64,000 nt of DNA. It comes from Whitmania pigra (Eukaryota > Annelida > Clitellata > Hirudinida > Haemopidae). A model generated the notes under the pieces. It saw nothing but the letters and a program-made list of their open reading frames with translations, was not told the origin of the DNA and made no database searches. How positions within the stretch are numbered: the first letter of the stretch is position 1; every line of letters starts with the position of its first letter. The translations under genes and the position numbers were made by a program. The stretch spans positions 1,865,001-1,929,000 of the forward strand of contig JAJTWR010000398.1 of the NCBI GenBank assembly GCA_021613335.1, read 5' to 3'. Below, piece after piece: positions 13,401 through 29,390 of the stretch.

Positions 13401-16400
13401 ATCCGTTTAGTAGTTTTTGTATTATAAATTTTAAATTCAGCAAAAATGCAAAATGCCCAATCTTTAGTGCTATTTATCTTGAAGGGGTTTTCACAAGTTC
13501 TTTTTTTTAAAATTAATTTTGTTTTATCAAAATTTAAAAGCGGTGCTTTGCGTCTTAATAAAGTAAATTGACTTAGAAAAGCTTTGATTTTTCGAAAAGA
13601 TAATTAAATAAATATAATAAATAAAATAAAATAAATTGACTTAGAAAAGCTTTGATTTTTCGAAAAGCAGACATTCATAATGCATAATAACTATTGTTGT
13701 AAATGTGGTAGAACTATGATTTTTACTCGATTTGTAAAATTATTTATTTAGTGGGAAAATTTTCAAAATTGATTGAGTTTTGATGTGACCTATAACATAA
13801 CATGTTATAATGTAATGTAACGCAATATAATTAAGTGATTTAATTTAATTTTAAATATATTTTTCAAGATTTCATATATGAATACCTTTCATCTTATTGG
13901 ACTGAGTTACTGGTTTATTTATTTACTTATTTACTATTATTTATTACTCATTTATTAATCGTAAATAAAAGTCATTACTTGCTGACCATAAAATACTTGA
14001 CATCTTCAGATGAAGACTTTGGAAGAGGAATTCAAAGCCAAACCGTGGAATTGCTTTTTTTCTTTATTACTGCTTCGGACATTCCACTTTGCGTTGTTGA
14101 TGTTGCTGTTGTTTGATATTGATATTGGTGTTGATGTTGTAGTTTTTAATATTGATGTTGCTGTCGTTAATGTTGATGTTGATGTTGATGCCGTTGTTAA
14201 TATTGATATTGATGTTGATGTTGTTGTTGTTACTGAAGTTGCTGTGAAGATCTCGAATGGGAACTACTTCACAAGTGCCTGATTAAATCGATGATTCCAG
14301 CCAGGAAATGTCAAACCTAATTTTTAACTCTTGCTAAACAATCAATTTTTTAATTACTCAAAACAAGTTCTTTGAAGAAAAATTTATTTCGTCATTGTAA
14401 TTATCATAAATTATGTTCGCCAATCGCAGATTTAACCGAGCAAAGTTAGAATTTAACCCCAACTCTTCATTGAAACAGTGCCACGCCTAATGATTTGTTT
14501 TTTTTGTCCACAGAAATATTTGAATTTACGAAGCAAATTTCATTCCATTAAACGAAATATCAGGAATTTCTCGCAACCTGCATCCGCAGCCAACAAATTA
14601 TCGTTTTCTTTGTCTTACATTCCAAAACAAACTTTTCCAAGTCGTTAGAATTGAAAGGAAAAATTATGGAGCGTCATGAGTTGGAAATGAGAAATTGTTG
14701 ATATCAAACAAATAAAGATATTTTTAAACTACTTTCGTGCATTTTATCTAAATATGTACATATATATATAATAATATATAATAATCGATAAATTATTTTG
14801 CGCTTTATTGCCAAAAAACCTCTTCTGGGCTTATTCCCACAAGAGCTGGTGAGCTTAGGAGCATGCTGATTAATATTCATGGTCGTAAGCTTTTAGTTTA
14901 TGTTGTAAATTTTCCGTTTTATATTTACATTTTACATATTATGCTTAAATTGTTTGCTATTTATCTATGGTTTAATATTAGTGTTATTTTGGTAGCCTTC
15001 TTACTCCGTTTGTCATTCGTAATTTATTTACTAATTTTTATACCATACATGAAGTTTAATCATTTGCAAATCTATTACCGGGGAAAGAGCTAGTATTAAT
15101 ATAATAATAGCTCGAAATATTCAGCAATTTCAAAATGCCTATTTTCCAAGCGCAAATCTTTTATTGTCAATCGCGGCTTTTTATCTTTCCAGCAGAGAAA
15201 ATAAACAACACTAGGTAATCTAGTGGTGGGCAAAAAGTAATTATATTTATACGTTATTAGGAAGTTCCAGGAGCATCTCTTAATTCGAAGGAAACATGAC
15301 TGATTGAATAACTGAAACATGAATGATTGAAGCATGAATGAATTAATGATTGAATCATGAATGAATTAACGATTGAAATATGAATGAATTAATGATTGAA
15401 GCATGAATGAATTAATGATTGAAACATGAATGTTTGAATGATTGAAATATGAATGATTGAATGGTCGATCTTTTTATTTCTTTTTTCATCTTTCATCTTC
15501 CTTACGAATCTTACGACTCCCTTTATCAGCACAATTTGTGATAAAAGAATCTCTTTCTATTTTGAATTTGCACTTTTAAATTATTCTAATCATTTTGCAT
15601 TTTTAATGACTAATAATAAATTACATCAAACACATTTTGTATGCAAATACATTAGAGCTTAAAAGATTTTTTTTATTAATAATTTTTTGAAGTACAACTT
15701 TCTGTCGAATAAGAAAAAATGAAAGTTATTTCAGAGTGATGAACTTAAAATTAAAAATTTATTTTTTTTATTTTGAATATTTTTATTTAGCTATTTATAA
15801 CTAAACTTTAAAGATCAACTACGTTTTATCATTGACTTTGATTAATTTTTTGTTTCGATTATATTTTGCCTAACCTATGAATTTTAAAATTTATCTTCCA
15901 ATATAATTAATCACGATTTAATCATCTTGATTTTAATATCCTAAACAAACCCAATGCAATAAAATGGAAATTATGCGAGAAATTATAAGCCGCTAGAGGG
16001 CAGAAGTTCTTTGTAATCCTTAAAATCTCCTTAGCATAATACTTGACAACAATAAAGAATTGCCTTCTCCGATTATAGGAAACACTCAGGGCTTTGGCTT
16101 CGGGGAGTCATAAAACAATCCTGCATAATAGATAACAATAATTCTTTGAAACAATAATAATAATAATTCCTTAAGACAATAATATTAATAATAATTCCTT
16201 AAAACAATGCTTCTTATTACATAATAATAATAATTCCTTAAAACAATGCTGCTCATTACATAATAATAATAATTCCTTAAAACAATATTAACAATAATTT
16301 CTTAAAACAATTCTGCTTATTACGTAATATTAATTCCTTAAAACAATGGTGCATAATATATAGCAATAGTTCCTTATTCTCAGTGCCACCTTCACCTTTC

Positions 16401-17651
16401 TTGACCTGATTTCATCCAATTTGAACTCTTTTGACCTTAGTAGACCAGAGCAGTCCTGCCATTCAAGATTCTTTAAGAATGAGCATGATTCTTTTTTTGT
16501 GTAATTTTGTAGAAAATAATTGTAAAATGCTTAAAAACATTATGACACTTATAAATATTTTAAATTATTAATAAAAACAATGACATACAATTTGTTGAAA
16601 GTAACAAAGTAACTAAGTAGATGATTTTAATTTATTCCATAAGAAATAATGAAAATCATAAAGAATATTAATTCGTAAATATTAAGTTACTATACAATAC
16701 AATTTACTATTTTACATATTAATAAATTAAAATACTATGTCAAAATACTATGTCAAATCTTAATGTCAAAATTGATACAAATTTCGAGCAGGAAATCAAT
16801 TTAAAAGTGTTTGCGCATGCGCCATCTGTTGGATCTGGTAATTTCGTTTCGATAATGAATTGCAAGTGTTTATGCAGTATTTAATTCTTATTAAATTAGC
16901 TGCAATATCATTAAAATTACAATTCACCCAGTTGAGTATTAAACGATTACATGAATTTAATAGGCATTATTACGATTTCACAGATGATTTGCAAAATTTT
17001 ATTCTCATAGCTTAGCTTTCTAAATCCGCTTATTATTTTGGTTGCTTACTAAATATTAAGTAACATTAATTAACATAACTAAAAAAACATTAACTAATAT
17101 TAATTATCTTTAATCTAAATTCGCCAAATAACATTGACTAACATAAAATTTGCTATTCACAAAGCTCAGCACCTTTCATCTCTTAATCTCGGATCTTGGA
17201 GAAAAATCTTTTCCCACTTTCGTTTTAAACTTCTCGACGACCTTGAAAACTTTAATAAAGGTCAAGCACACCCGGCAAAGTGTCTCCCTCCCTCGAAAAC
17301 TGGTAGTTTCACCTGCCCACGAGAAATGTCAGGTAATTTTTTTGAAAAACAACGAAAAAAAAATCGGTCGTTCTAATTAGGAATTTTTAACATACGTTCG
17401 CTTTGACATCGACATGCACATAATGCCATTACTTTCACGAAAACACCAAACAACCTTAAGAACTGGTGGTAATGATGATTATTATGATAATGATGACGGC
17501 TTTCATCTTCCGCAGTCTTGCCAAATCGCCAAGAATAAGTCGGCTGATGCTGCTATTGAATCGATAATGATGATGATGATGATGACGTCGACGACGACGA
17601 CGATGATGATGATGATGATGATGATAATAATAATAATAATAATAATAGTAA

Positions 17652-17694
<43 letters not shown>

Positions 17695-20600
17695 TATAAT
17701 AATAATTTTATTTTCAAAATTTATTTATTTTCAAAATTGGTCAAAGGGCCTTTAAGGGCCTCTAACAAGACCAATAAGCAACTCTCGAGTGAATCAAGAA
17801 AACAAAGGCAACCGACAAGAAAAGGGGAAGCAGGAAAAAAAAAAAAAATAATAATAATAATAATAATAATAACAATAATAACAACAATAATAATAATAGC
17901 CTGAGGCAAATGTGCCGAATTGCCTAGACGAGGTGATTGCAGGATTTGGCGGTGGAAACGGAATGTTTTTTAAAGGCGAGGAGGGAACCAAAAATAACAT
18001 AAAAAAGAGTCTTTTGAGAGCATTTTAGAGGAAGGAGGGAGATTGCTAACGATGACTGCGGAAGATGGAGGCGGCAAAGTTTCGGGCGGATGTACCGGGG
18101 AACAAGATTTCGGATTTCTGCGGAGCTGAAGAAAGTTAACGAGATGCCAATCATTGACAGCATCCGTTGACTTTCCGAATTGAGCGATGAATTGATGCTA
18201 TCTGAGAATGGAGAAGATAGAGAAGGGACTTGTCTCAGTCGCTTATTGATGAAAGGATACATTGAAATCGTGAATGATTTTAGACACAAGAAAGACGATT
18301 ATAAATAAATAAATTATAAAATTATACTTAAAAAAATACTAAAACTCTCAAAGGTCCCAGGACTGAGCCTTGAGGATATGTCAACGGTAGGCCGTGGACA
18401 TGCCCAAATATCTCATTAACTCAACCTACAACGTCAGTGAAACTTGGTATTGGGTTCTGTTGGAAATACAAGAGTAAAGCCAAGAAAATGCAAGGCCATC
18501 ATTTTAAGAGTCACACTAAAGTCTCTCCAAAAATATCTGGCGGTTGAAAGGTCTCCAAGATTTCAAGGCCGACTATAACATTTGAAAGTCAGTTTTTAAC
18601 ACAAAAGATGCTGGTGATGAATCTTGACTTAAGGTCAAATAATTTCATTTGTGGTATAAATGAGCTGGGGCATTTAAAATGGATTCGTTGAAAAACGGAG
18701 AAAACCTCGCAACCAGAATAACCATCCCGACCAAAGAACTAAAAGGAATTTATTTCAAATATCAAAGGATTCATAAATAAAACAATTTACGTTTATGGAT
18801 TTTGATAAGACAAGGATTAGCAGGCATTTTCACTTTTAAGGATTGTGGTTCCTGGGAAAGTAATTCTTGAGGTTTTAAAGATTTTGTCTTTTCTATTATG
18901 TTTCCCCAATTTAAATCAATAACAAGTGTCTGATAAAGTACTAAATAAATAAATAAATAAATAAATAATTAAAGTAACTAATTTTTTATCTCATTAGAAA
19001 TATCACTAATCCTCTTCTCGACAAGTAAAACATTTAAAATACAAAATTTTTAAATTCCTAATGATGATGTCAACCGAATTAAGGCTAGAAATACTTTTTT
19101 TATTAATAATTTCACTTAAATTAACACGGTTCAGTAAACGTAAGACCAAATCCATCTTTCATCATCGCGCCAAATAAATGAAAAATTTAAAGTAAAATTG
19201 AATTGTTCATGCGTGATCTTTCGATTTTAATAATAATAATAGTAGTAATGATGGTAATCGATAATAAACGTAATAATAGTGATTATTAATAATAACAGCA
19301 ATTAATAAATAATAATCAATAGAAATAGAAGTATTAATATCCTATTTATTTGGACAAATTATTTGCAGATTATTTGATAGATCAGTAGTTTATGCGGCTG
19401 ATATCGCCATATTTGAAACGCGACCTGTCGAAATAAAGTTATTATACTGCTCACTTTAACTGCTAAACTATTTTTTTTTAAACAACTCCCGTAATGGAGT
19501 CATGCATTTGATTCGAGTATCAGAATTAACTTTATAAATGATGACATTCCTACGGTAAAAGAAAAATATTTAGATTCCCTTTTACTGAAATTATGCGGTG
19601 AAGTAAATTGAGCAGTTATTAAAATTATTTCTAAAATTGAAGTTGGGTTTACATCAACATCTTTTAAAAGCAAAATTTAAATTATTTGTTTTTTTTTTCA
19701 TAAAATCTTGATCATGCTTTTTAAAAAATTAAAACATGCTATTTTAAGCATAAAATTATTTAATTATAATTAAAATATATTTCTAAATATTATCAAGTCA
19801 ATAATGTTTGATTGGCATAAAATAGCAATTTCCCATTTAAGTAAGTATTTTTTAACAATTGATTTTAGACATTTTTTAAAAATATAAATATTCTTAACCT
19901 TAGCGAAATTTATTTTTCCACATTTATAAAAATATTTACCCTCGAATGTTTTCAAGTTACTGACATTGTTGTTGTTGCTGGTCTCACCTACTATATGACA
20001 TCGTATCATATCGTATTCATCGCAACTGTGGTTATGGGTCGTCTGTTCTGCCCCATTAAACCCTTACTACACATTCCCTTTGCTTAGGACGACCATTAAA
20101 TGGTCGGAAAATTGTGGTACAGTAGCATTAAAATCCAATTCGAATATATAATTCGAATATAAAACACTTAAAAAAGTATCGACAAAATAAGAACTTTAAA
20201 AAAACTTTATTTATTTATTTATTTATGCAACCGTTAGACTATTTACAAAGCTACTGGGGACATTTTTTCGAACTGCTAAACTATTTATTTGACGATTTGT
20301 AGCCTGCAGTTCTGCAGTCCATTATTGCGTTCATCCGGAAAGAAATCATTCAGGAAGCGGTAAGTTTCGGCAGGTCGCGTGGTTCAAATGTGGCGACCTC
20401 AGCCAAAAATAGAATTGAATACTGGATATACGACTTCCACTTTTCTACTTTTCCATATTGCTTTCTTTTTTTTACTTTTTATTTCGTTATTTGATTGAAT
20501 AATGCCGTCAAAAATAGTAACGTGAATTGTTTTTAGATTTAAAAATGTATTATTAAATAATCTCGTCCAGAATTTTTATTATGGTAATTAAGTATAAGTT

Positions 20601-23600
20601 AATAATTAAATTATAGAACGCTGTAACAAGTTCAGTTACGCAGGTAAATATATTTCTACATTTACAAATTTAGTTATATATTATGCTGGTAATGAAAGTA
20701 ATATAATTTCTGTCGACATAAATTTGTCAACATCATTCCGAAATAATCGTCTGCAGATTATAGTGTATGTTTAAACGCTATAGTACTGCGAGAGTGTCGA
20801 AATCTTTTGAATTTTGAATGTGATTTGCGACCGAACAGTTTCTGCGGACAGCGTCTGGTTCTATACAATGTTGTTGATGTTGATGTTGTTAATATTACTG
20901 TTGTTGTTAATACTGTTGTTGTTGATGTTATTGTTGTTATTATTACTGTTGTTATTGTTATTAATGTTGTTGTTGTTGTTGTTATTATCACTGTTGTTGA
21001 TATTATCACTGTTGTCGTTGTTGTTGCTGGAAAAGTCGAATGCTTTGGTTATGGGTTTCCAGATCAGACAGGAAAAGGAGTTCAACAACGACTACGCGCC
21101 AAAACATCCGAAGTGTTGCGCTCGAAAACCTGACTCAGCAGGTGTATCGATATTTTTATTAATAAATTGATTTTTAAACTGCTAACATTTCTCACTTTAT
21201 TATCTTTCAGAATTTAGAACGCCCAACTTGTCGTCCGGAATGTCGACATGTTAAAACTAATAAAAATGATGGCAATTTTACTGAAGGCTTACAATGTTGA
21301 TCTTTGTGGATGGAGGAACCATCAATTCGTCATAAACTAATGGCGGTCATTGATCATCTGAAATTGAACGCAGCAAACTTTCGCTGCACTCGACAGGGAA
21401 CTCACAGAACTAATGGGAAGCATCGCTTAACTCATCAATTAACCCCAATCCTCATGTAGTCATCACACAACAGGCTGGTAAAGTTACTAGGATCAACGGG
21501 AATTTATTTATTAATTAACTTGACCTGGTTGTCATCAATTGATTTATTAATTAATTTTCTTTAAACATTTTATGGAATGTAATTAATTAAGATAAAGTGA
21601 ATTGGCATAAGGTTTATCGAATAAATCAATTAAATTAAAAAAACTACAGAGCTTCTTAGTTAGAAAATTTAGGCCTTTAATTCTTCAAGTTGAGAAAAAA
21701 CTTTGCAGGTATTTAATTAATATTTAATTAACTTTTTAATTTAAATTTTAAACAAAAAAAAAACAAAAAGTTGAGAAAAAACTTTGCAGATATTTAATTA
21801 AGTTAACTTTTTAAGTTAAATTTTAAACAAAAACTAAAAAAAAAGTTGAGAAAAAACTTTGCAGATATTTAATTAAGTTAGCTTTTTAAGTTAAATTTTA
21901 AACAAAAACTAAAAAAAATAATCAAAAAACAAGTTGCCCAAAAAACTATTTTCTTCTCAAATGCCAGCCAAATGAGACATAGAAAGGCATCTTCGAAATG
22001 AGTTGTCGCAGTTGAACTGTTTGTAAAGTATTAACTCTTTTTAAAATATCTTTCCTCAGAATTCAACAATTCCCTCCGTGGATTGCCTCGTCACTCAGAC
22101 CGTGTTTACAACTCACGCGCGACGCCGACGGAGCGAAACATTCGTGGGACGTCGGCAAATCCGGAGGAATTATCCGCTGCCAGCAAATGATCCTCACAGG
22201 ATGAGATGCTTATCGTTAGATGTAGGACTCTGTTGTCCATTGCCGCTTGGTCGGGCATGCATATGTCATACATAATGTCATGCTCGGGATGACGGTGATG
22301 ATGATGATGACGATGAGAATGATGATGACGATGACGACGATGACGGTGATGATTGTGCTAGTGACGCTGAAACTTAATTGATTAGACTGCAAGCGATTGC
22401 TTGTCATTTGTCAGGCAGGCTTTTAAAATTCTCGGTAATAATTTTTTTTCCTATAATTTATATCCGAGATGTTGCAAATTAAAAATTTAAGCCACTTATC
22501 GAATCGTGTGTCAAAAGAGATTTTCCCAAAAAAAAAAAAAATAAAAATAATAAAAAGAAATGTGTTTTTGAAGAAACTCTAAGCATTCGTAATATTTACT
22601 TAATCGATTGTTGCCATCCTTCGAGACCAAACATTTACGACATTTAAATGCATGCAACTCTTCAACCATCGATTTGTGAAACCGAAATAAATAATTATTT
22701 GCACACATTTTCTGTGACGTTGACGTTAAGTGAAGCAGAAGCTTGGAAAAGTTGGGAAGTCACAAACAATATCTGGTCTTTCCTGATTAGCTTTTGAAGC
22801 GAGGTCTTTAGAATTTTGTTTTTCAGTTTTTGCTGAAGAAAATGACACAAAGAATAACAACAACAACAACAACAACAACAACGACAATGACAACGACATA
22901 GAAATATCATAAAATTATTTATAAATGACAGCACGAGAGCCTGTCCAAATATTTCTTCGAAACATTACATGCAATGTAATCCCAAAATTGGCAAATTGTA
23001 AACTTACAAACCTGATTGAAATTGTAATAACTGATTCCCTTGAGCCAGCCAGCAGCATCCTCGATGACGACAACGGTCTTATTGAGACCCTCGTCGAATC
23101 TTTCCACTGCTCTCTTCTCGAGAAACTCTGGCAGAGTCAGTAGCGAGGCGATGACAAAAACCGCCAGAACGCATTTTCGAGCCCTTTCGCAGGTGCACCA
23201 AATTCTTCCTTTGATGGGAAATTGAACCCCAATGTACCTCTCTACTGTGAACGTAACTGTCAGCCAAACCCCGGTGTTGCTGAAGACGTCTGTCAATGGA
23301 CGTCCGTACGGCCAGTGGTACTTTTTATACACGAGCGAATCTGACGTATAATTAATGAATGAATAATTAATTAATTAAATATTTAAATGAAATTTATTTT
23401 AAATTTTTACATGGTTGTTTTTTGTTATTTGAAAATATTTCAATAACTTGATTTCAATAAATTATTGTTTGCAAATGCGGACTTTGATAATTATAAAGAT
23501 ATTATTTTATTTAGAACAGAATAGATTTAAATATTATCAATACGTCATTTAAGAAATAGTAACGTTTTCAAAAAAACACACATTATGCATATATTATCGG

Positions 23601-24104
23601 CAAAATTATTGATAATAATATCCTTTGAAATTATGTATTATTAACTATTCATCACTAACCAATCATTCCTAGCTATGCGTTACTAACCATTTATCCCTAA
23701 CTATTTATTATTAACTATTTATCAATAACCATTTACCACTAACCTTTGAAATAGTCGTAATGGGTGAACGTCATGGTTGTAGCAAAGAGGAGGTAGAGAG
23801 CGTCAAAGACAGCCAGAGCGGACAAGTAGCAATTCGTCGACGATTTCATCCATCTCTTCGAAAGTACGACAATGTTGATGGCATTTCCTGTCACTCCGAA
23901 CAAAACCACGATAGGAATGATGACTTTTTGGACCACGAAGCGAGTATTTTTCAAGACTTCTTCGACTTCGGACGTGCCCGACATGAACGCTGAAGTCGAG
24001 TGGATCTTCATTTCGGTGACGTCCATCTTAAGAAACATATCCTGGTGTTTATACTGACTGGAATTGAACTTATGAGGAACCACGAACAAATCGTTTGAAT
24101 CCAT
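7057..24104 (-). CDS. FMRFamide-receptor-like peptide GPCR, TM1 to TM6 (3' part not found)
   Basis: A rhodopsin-type G protein-coupled receptor for a neuropeptide, expected in the plasma membrane. Coding exons are 24104-23744, 23340-23012 and 7482-7057, and they join in phase (K|D split codon, then Q|V at phase 0) to give 372 residues. TM1 is about residues 57-82 with the GN pair, and TM2 is about 92-112 with the conserved Asp in [12 protein letters not shown]3 ends in the ERY motif at 154-156 after [12 protein letters not shown]4 is near 175-191, TM5 near 231-250 and TM6 near 335-355. TM6 carries VCQLP in place of the usual CWxP, as in FMRFamide receptors. A 14-residue poly-Gln tract sits in the third intracellular loop (residues 283-296). 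TM7 and the C-tail must lie in an exon below 7057 or beyond the window. The start at 24104 has a good context (AAAATGG); an in-frame Met at 24233 would add 43 Arg/Lys-rich residues. The class is clear; the ligand is not. Confidence 0.92.
7483..10042. other. First part of the long receptor intron, no gene recognised
   Basis: AT-rich intron sequence. Near 7987 a CAGGGATG.. repeat start is seen (listed separately). Open frames at 7716-7916 and 8162-8350 have no recognisable domain or exon signals. Confidence 0.6.
7987..8110. mobile_element. Fragment of a dispersed repeat with CAGGGATG start
   Basis: Begins cagggatgtaatttggaag and continues gggacagggaagg with runs of C. The pattern CAGGGAYG followed by GGGGCAGGGAAGG recurs at 44949 and, in weaker form, at 5629. 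CAGGGRYG starts are common at hAT transposon ends, but no matching inverted end was found, so the class is uncertain. Confidence 0.4.
10043..10195 (-). mobile_element. LINE reverse-transcriptase fragment, second CR1/L2-like family
   Basis: On the minus strand this reads [19 protein letters not shown] and later [20 protein letters not shown]. This lines up with the segment after the catalytic core in the LINE at 10514-11660 ([34 protein letters not shown]) but is clearly diverged from it. It is therefore a separate family or a much older copy. It is cut short on both sides, with stops upstream. Confidence 0.75.
10514..11660 (+). mobile_element. 5'-truncated CR1/L2-like LINE (copy 1)
   Basis: Remnant of a non-LTR retrotransposon inside the receptor intron. 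It begins in the reverse transcriptase at [15 protein letters not shown] (10514). It continues through [14 protein letters not shown] and the catalytic motif YADDT, then the conserved C-terminal part with [19 protein letters not shown] and [13 protein letters not shown]. There is at least one frameshift near 10575 and in-frame stops near 10655 and 10857, so it is dead. The open frame ends TGA at 11629-11631. The DNA just before and after that stop (11619-11660) is the tail shared with the SINE. The 5' half, including the endonuclease, is absent, as is usual for truncated LINE copies. Confidence 0.92.
10924..11631 (+). pseudogene. C-terminal part of LINE ORF2, still open for 235 codons
   Basis: The longest intact stretch of the LINE polyprotein. 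It covers the region after the YADD motif: LNPQKSE just before it, then [30 protein letters not shown], and an end rich in Arg and Ser. It is a transposon remnant and not a host gene. The first Met is internal to the domain. Confidence 0.85.
13564..13667. repeat. Exact 36-bp direct duplication
   Basis: The 36 bases at 13564-13599, starting taaattgacttagaaaagct, recur without change at 13632-13667. They are separated by 32 bases of AATAAAATAAA-like sequence. Confidence 0.9.
14097..14242. repeat. (GTTGAT)n-type imperfect repeat
   Basis: Degenerate tract of GTT, GAT and ATT triplets that reads as Val-Asp alternations in one frame. Low complexity; no exon signals. Confidence 0.85.
15288..15466. 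repeat. Minisatellite of gaatgattgaaacat-type units
   Basis: Repeated blocks of gaatgattgaaacat and gaatgaattaatgattgaa, with a unit of about 24 bases and variable ends. Confidence 0.85.
16140..16360. repeat. Tandem repeat built on aataattccttaaaacaat
   Basis: Five or so irregular units share aataattccttaaaacaat, two of them followed by gctgctcattacataataat or a close variant. Unit length is about 57 bases for the best-preserved pair. Confidence 0.8.
17565..17700. repeat. (GAT)n then (AAT)n compound microsatellite
   Basis: GAT/GAC triplets pass directly into AAT triplets. Compound structure of this kind is typical of microsatellites that grew from neighbouring seeds. Confidence 0.95.
17840..17898. 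repeat. (AAT)n / poly-A microsatellite at the end of LINE copy 2
   Basis: A run of A followed by AAT/AAC triplets directly abuts the truncated LINE. The array may mark a recombination or expansion point within the element. Confidence 0.85.
17899..18580 (-). mobile_element. Decayed CR1/L2-like LINE (copy 2)
   Basis: On the minus strand this copy parallels copy 1 nucleotide for nucleotide. Around 18520 it has ggagagactttagtgtgact where copy 1 has ggagagacttcagtctgact. It goes on through CCTCAAGGCTCAGTCCTGGGACC (PQGSVLGP) and ends in a stretch reading [13 protein letters not shown] and AKSCNHLV, a stop, then AIRHI. It is full of stops and frameshifts. The 3' end runs into a (TTA)n microsatellite at 17849-17898, so the LINE C-terminus and tail are missing here. 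Confidence 0.88.
18581..20800. other. Receptor intron, no gene recognised
   Basis: AT-rich. One short stretch at 20318-20359 is flanked by CTGCAG and GCG|GTAAGT and could be a 14-codon microexon on the plus strand, but there is no other support. Confidence 0.5.
20814..21290 (+). other. Exon-like stretch after a (GTT/ATT)n tract
   Basis: A Leu-rich run from a GTT/ATT microsatellite leads in frame into a normal-looking sequence with codons for [20 protein letters not shown]. It stops at a possible donor GACTCAGCAG|GTGTAT (about 21143). A strong acceptor, TTATCTTTCAG, follows at about 21210, and its downstream stretch stays open for 14 codons when joined in phase. The gene would be nested in the receptor intron on the opposite strand. 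The hydrophobic N-terminus could be a microsatellite artefact. No family is recognised. Confidence 0.2.
20866..21028. repeat. (GTT/ATT)n imperfect microsatellite
   Basis: GTT, GAT and ATT triplets with scattered changes. Confidence 0.9.
21688..21915. repeat. Three-copy tandem repeat of about 75 bp
   Basis: Three units each begin agttgagaaaaaactttgca, pass through gatatttaattaa and attttaaacaaaaac, and end in an A-rich run. The last two are nearly identical, and the first differs by insertions. Confidence 0.9.
22020..22340. other. GC-richer island inside the receptor intron
   Basis: Contains several CpG dinucleotides (around 22115-22165: acgcgcgacgccgacgg, gggacgtcgg), unusual for this window. 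An Arg-rich 65-codon frame crosses it, but no domain is recognised. It could be a regulatory element, an unrecognised exon or an old transposon piece. A GAT/GAC tract follows at 22290-22350. Confidence 0.3.
23012..23340 (-). CDS. Peptide GPCR exon 2: TM3, ERY motif, TM4, second extracellular loop
   Basis: Acceptor ACGTCAG|ATTCGC; donor AATCAG|GTTTGT. The stronger-looking GTAAGT four bases downstream would break the frame of the next exon, so the weaker site is chosen. Encodes residues 121-230. Only cysteines in and near the second intracellular loop are seen. The cysteine normally at the top of TM3 and its partner in the second extracellular loop are both absent. Confidence 0.92.
23345..23740 (-). 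other. First intron of the receptor
   Basis: A 397-bp AT-rich intron between exons 1 and 2 (about 23341-23743). Near the donor it holds loose repeats of taaccattta/ctattta type (23650-23742). No gene seen. Confidence 0.8.
23744..24104 (-). CDS. Peptide GPCR exon 1: N-terminus, TM1, TM2
   Basis: Encodes residues 1-120 plus one base of codon 121. The extracellular N-terminus has one N-glycosylation sequon (NSS, residues 14-16). The exon ends CAAAG|GTTAGT. Upstream on the gene strand (24111-24150) is a purine-rich run of the GAGAGA type in the 5' leader. Confidence 0.9.
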
Positions 24105-24233
24105 TTTTATTATTCTCTTCCTCTCTCTCTTTCTGTTTCTCTTTCTCCGCTCTTCCCGGGAATCTTTCCAGTCTGCGAGTCTCCGTCGAAATGTTTCCTC
24201 CGAGTTGATGAAAACGCAACAAGAGCTCTTCAA

Positions 24234-25680
<1,447 letters not shown>

Positions 25681-26002
25681 TATATTTTTTTTAATCAATT
25701 CAACAAACCTAATCAGAGCAATTCGCTTTTCATGTTCGATTTTATATTTTACAGTCTGTGAAATTCTTCAGAACTTCGTGAATTAATTTTCCGAGTAAGA
25801 AAAAATGTCGACAAAAATTGCATTTTAAATTAAATTTACGAAATTCTTGCCATAACGTGTCAACGTTGAGGGAATCTTGGGATTTGTTGCACAACAACTT
25901 CAAATTATTTCCAACAGTTTCAAGGACATAATATTCATCCTAACGAGGCTGTTGCTTGTAATATCTGTCTTTTCCACAGGAGCATTGCATGTTGATAAGG
26001 CG

Positions 26003-29380
<3,378 letters not shown>

Positions 29381-29390
29381 TATATTGCTG

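Larger units (their letters stand above)
11661..17130. other. Receptor intron, AT-rich, no gene recognised
   Basis: AT-rich intron DNA with a (GTT/GAT)n tract at about 14097-14242, a 36-bp exact duplication at 13564-13667, a roughly 24-bp ATGAATGATTGAA-type tandem region at about 15288-15466, and an AATAATTCCTTAAAACAAT tandem region at about 16140-16360. The open frames inside are short and unsupported. Confidence 0.6.

Noticed and set aside
17134..17380. Two overlapping plus-strand ORFs of about 80 codons
   Set aside because: Two frames over the same DNA are equally open, with no domain. A possible donor at ATGTCAG|GTAATT is not enough.
17924..18289. Independent 121-codon gene on the minus strand
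   Set aside because: Its end ([13 protein letters not shown]) and the DNA upstream match LINE copy 1. It is a decayed element.
22078..22275. 65-codon Arg/Cys-containing ORF
   Set aside because: No start context, no domain; kept only as a CpG-rich island.
23739..24057. Plus-strand ORFs across the receptor exons
   Set aside because: Shadows of the receptor coding strand, which has the conserved TM motifs and matching splice phases. The same applies to plus-strand frames over CRTC exons.
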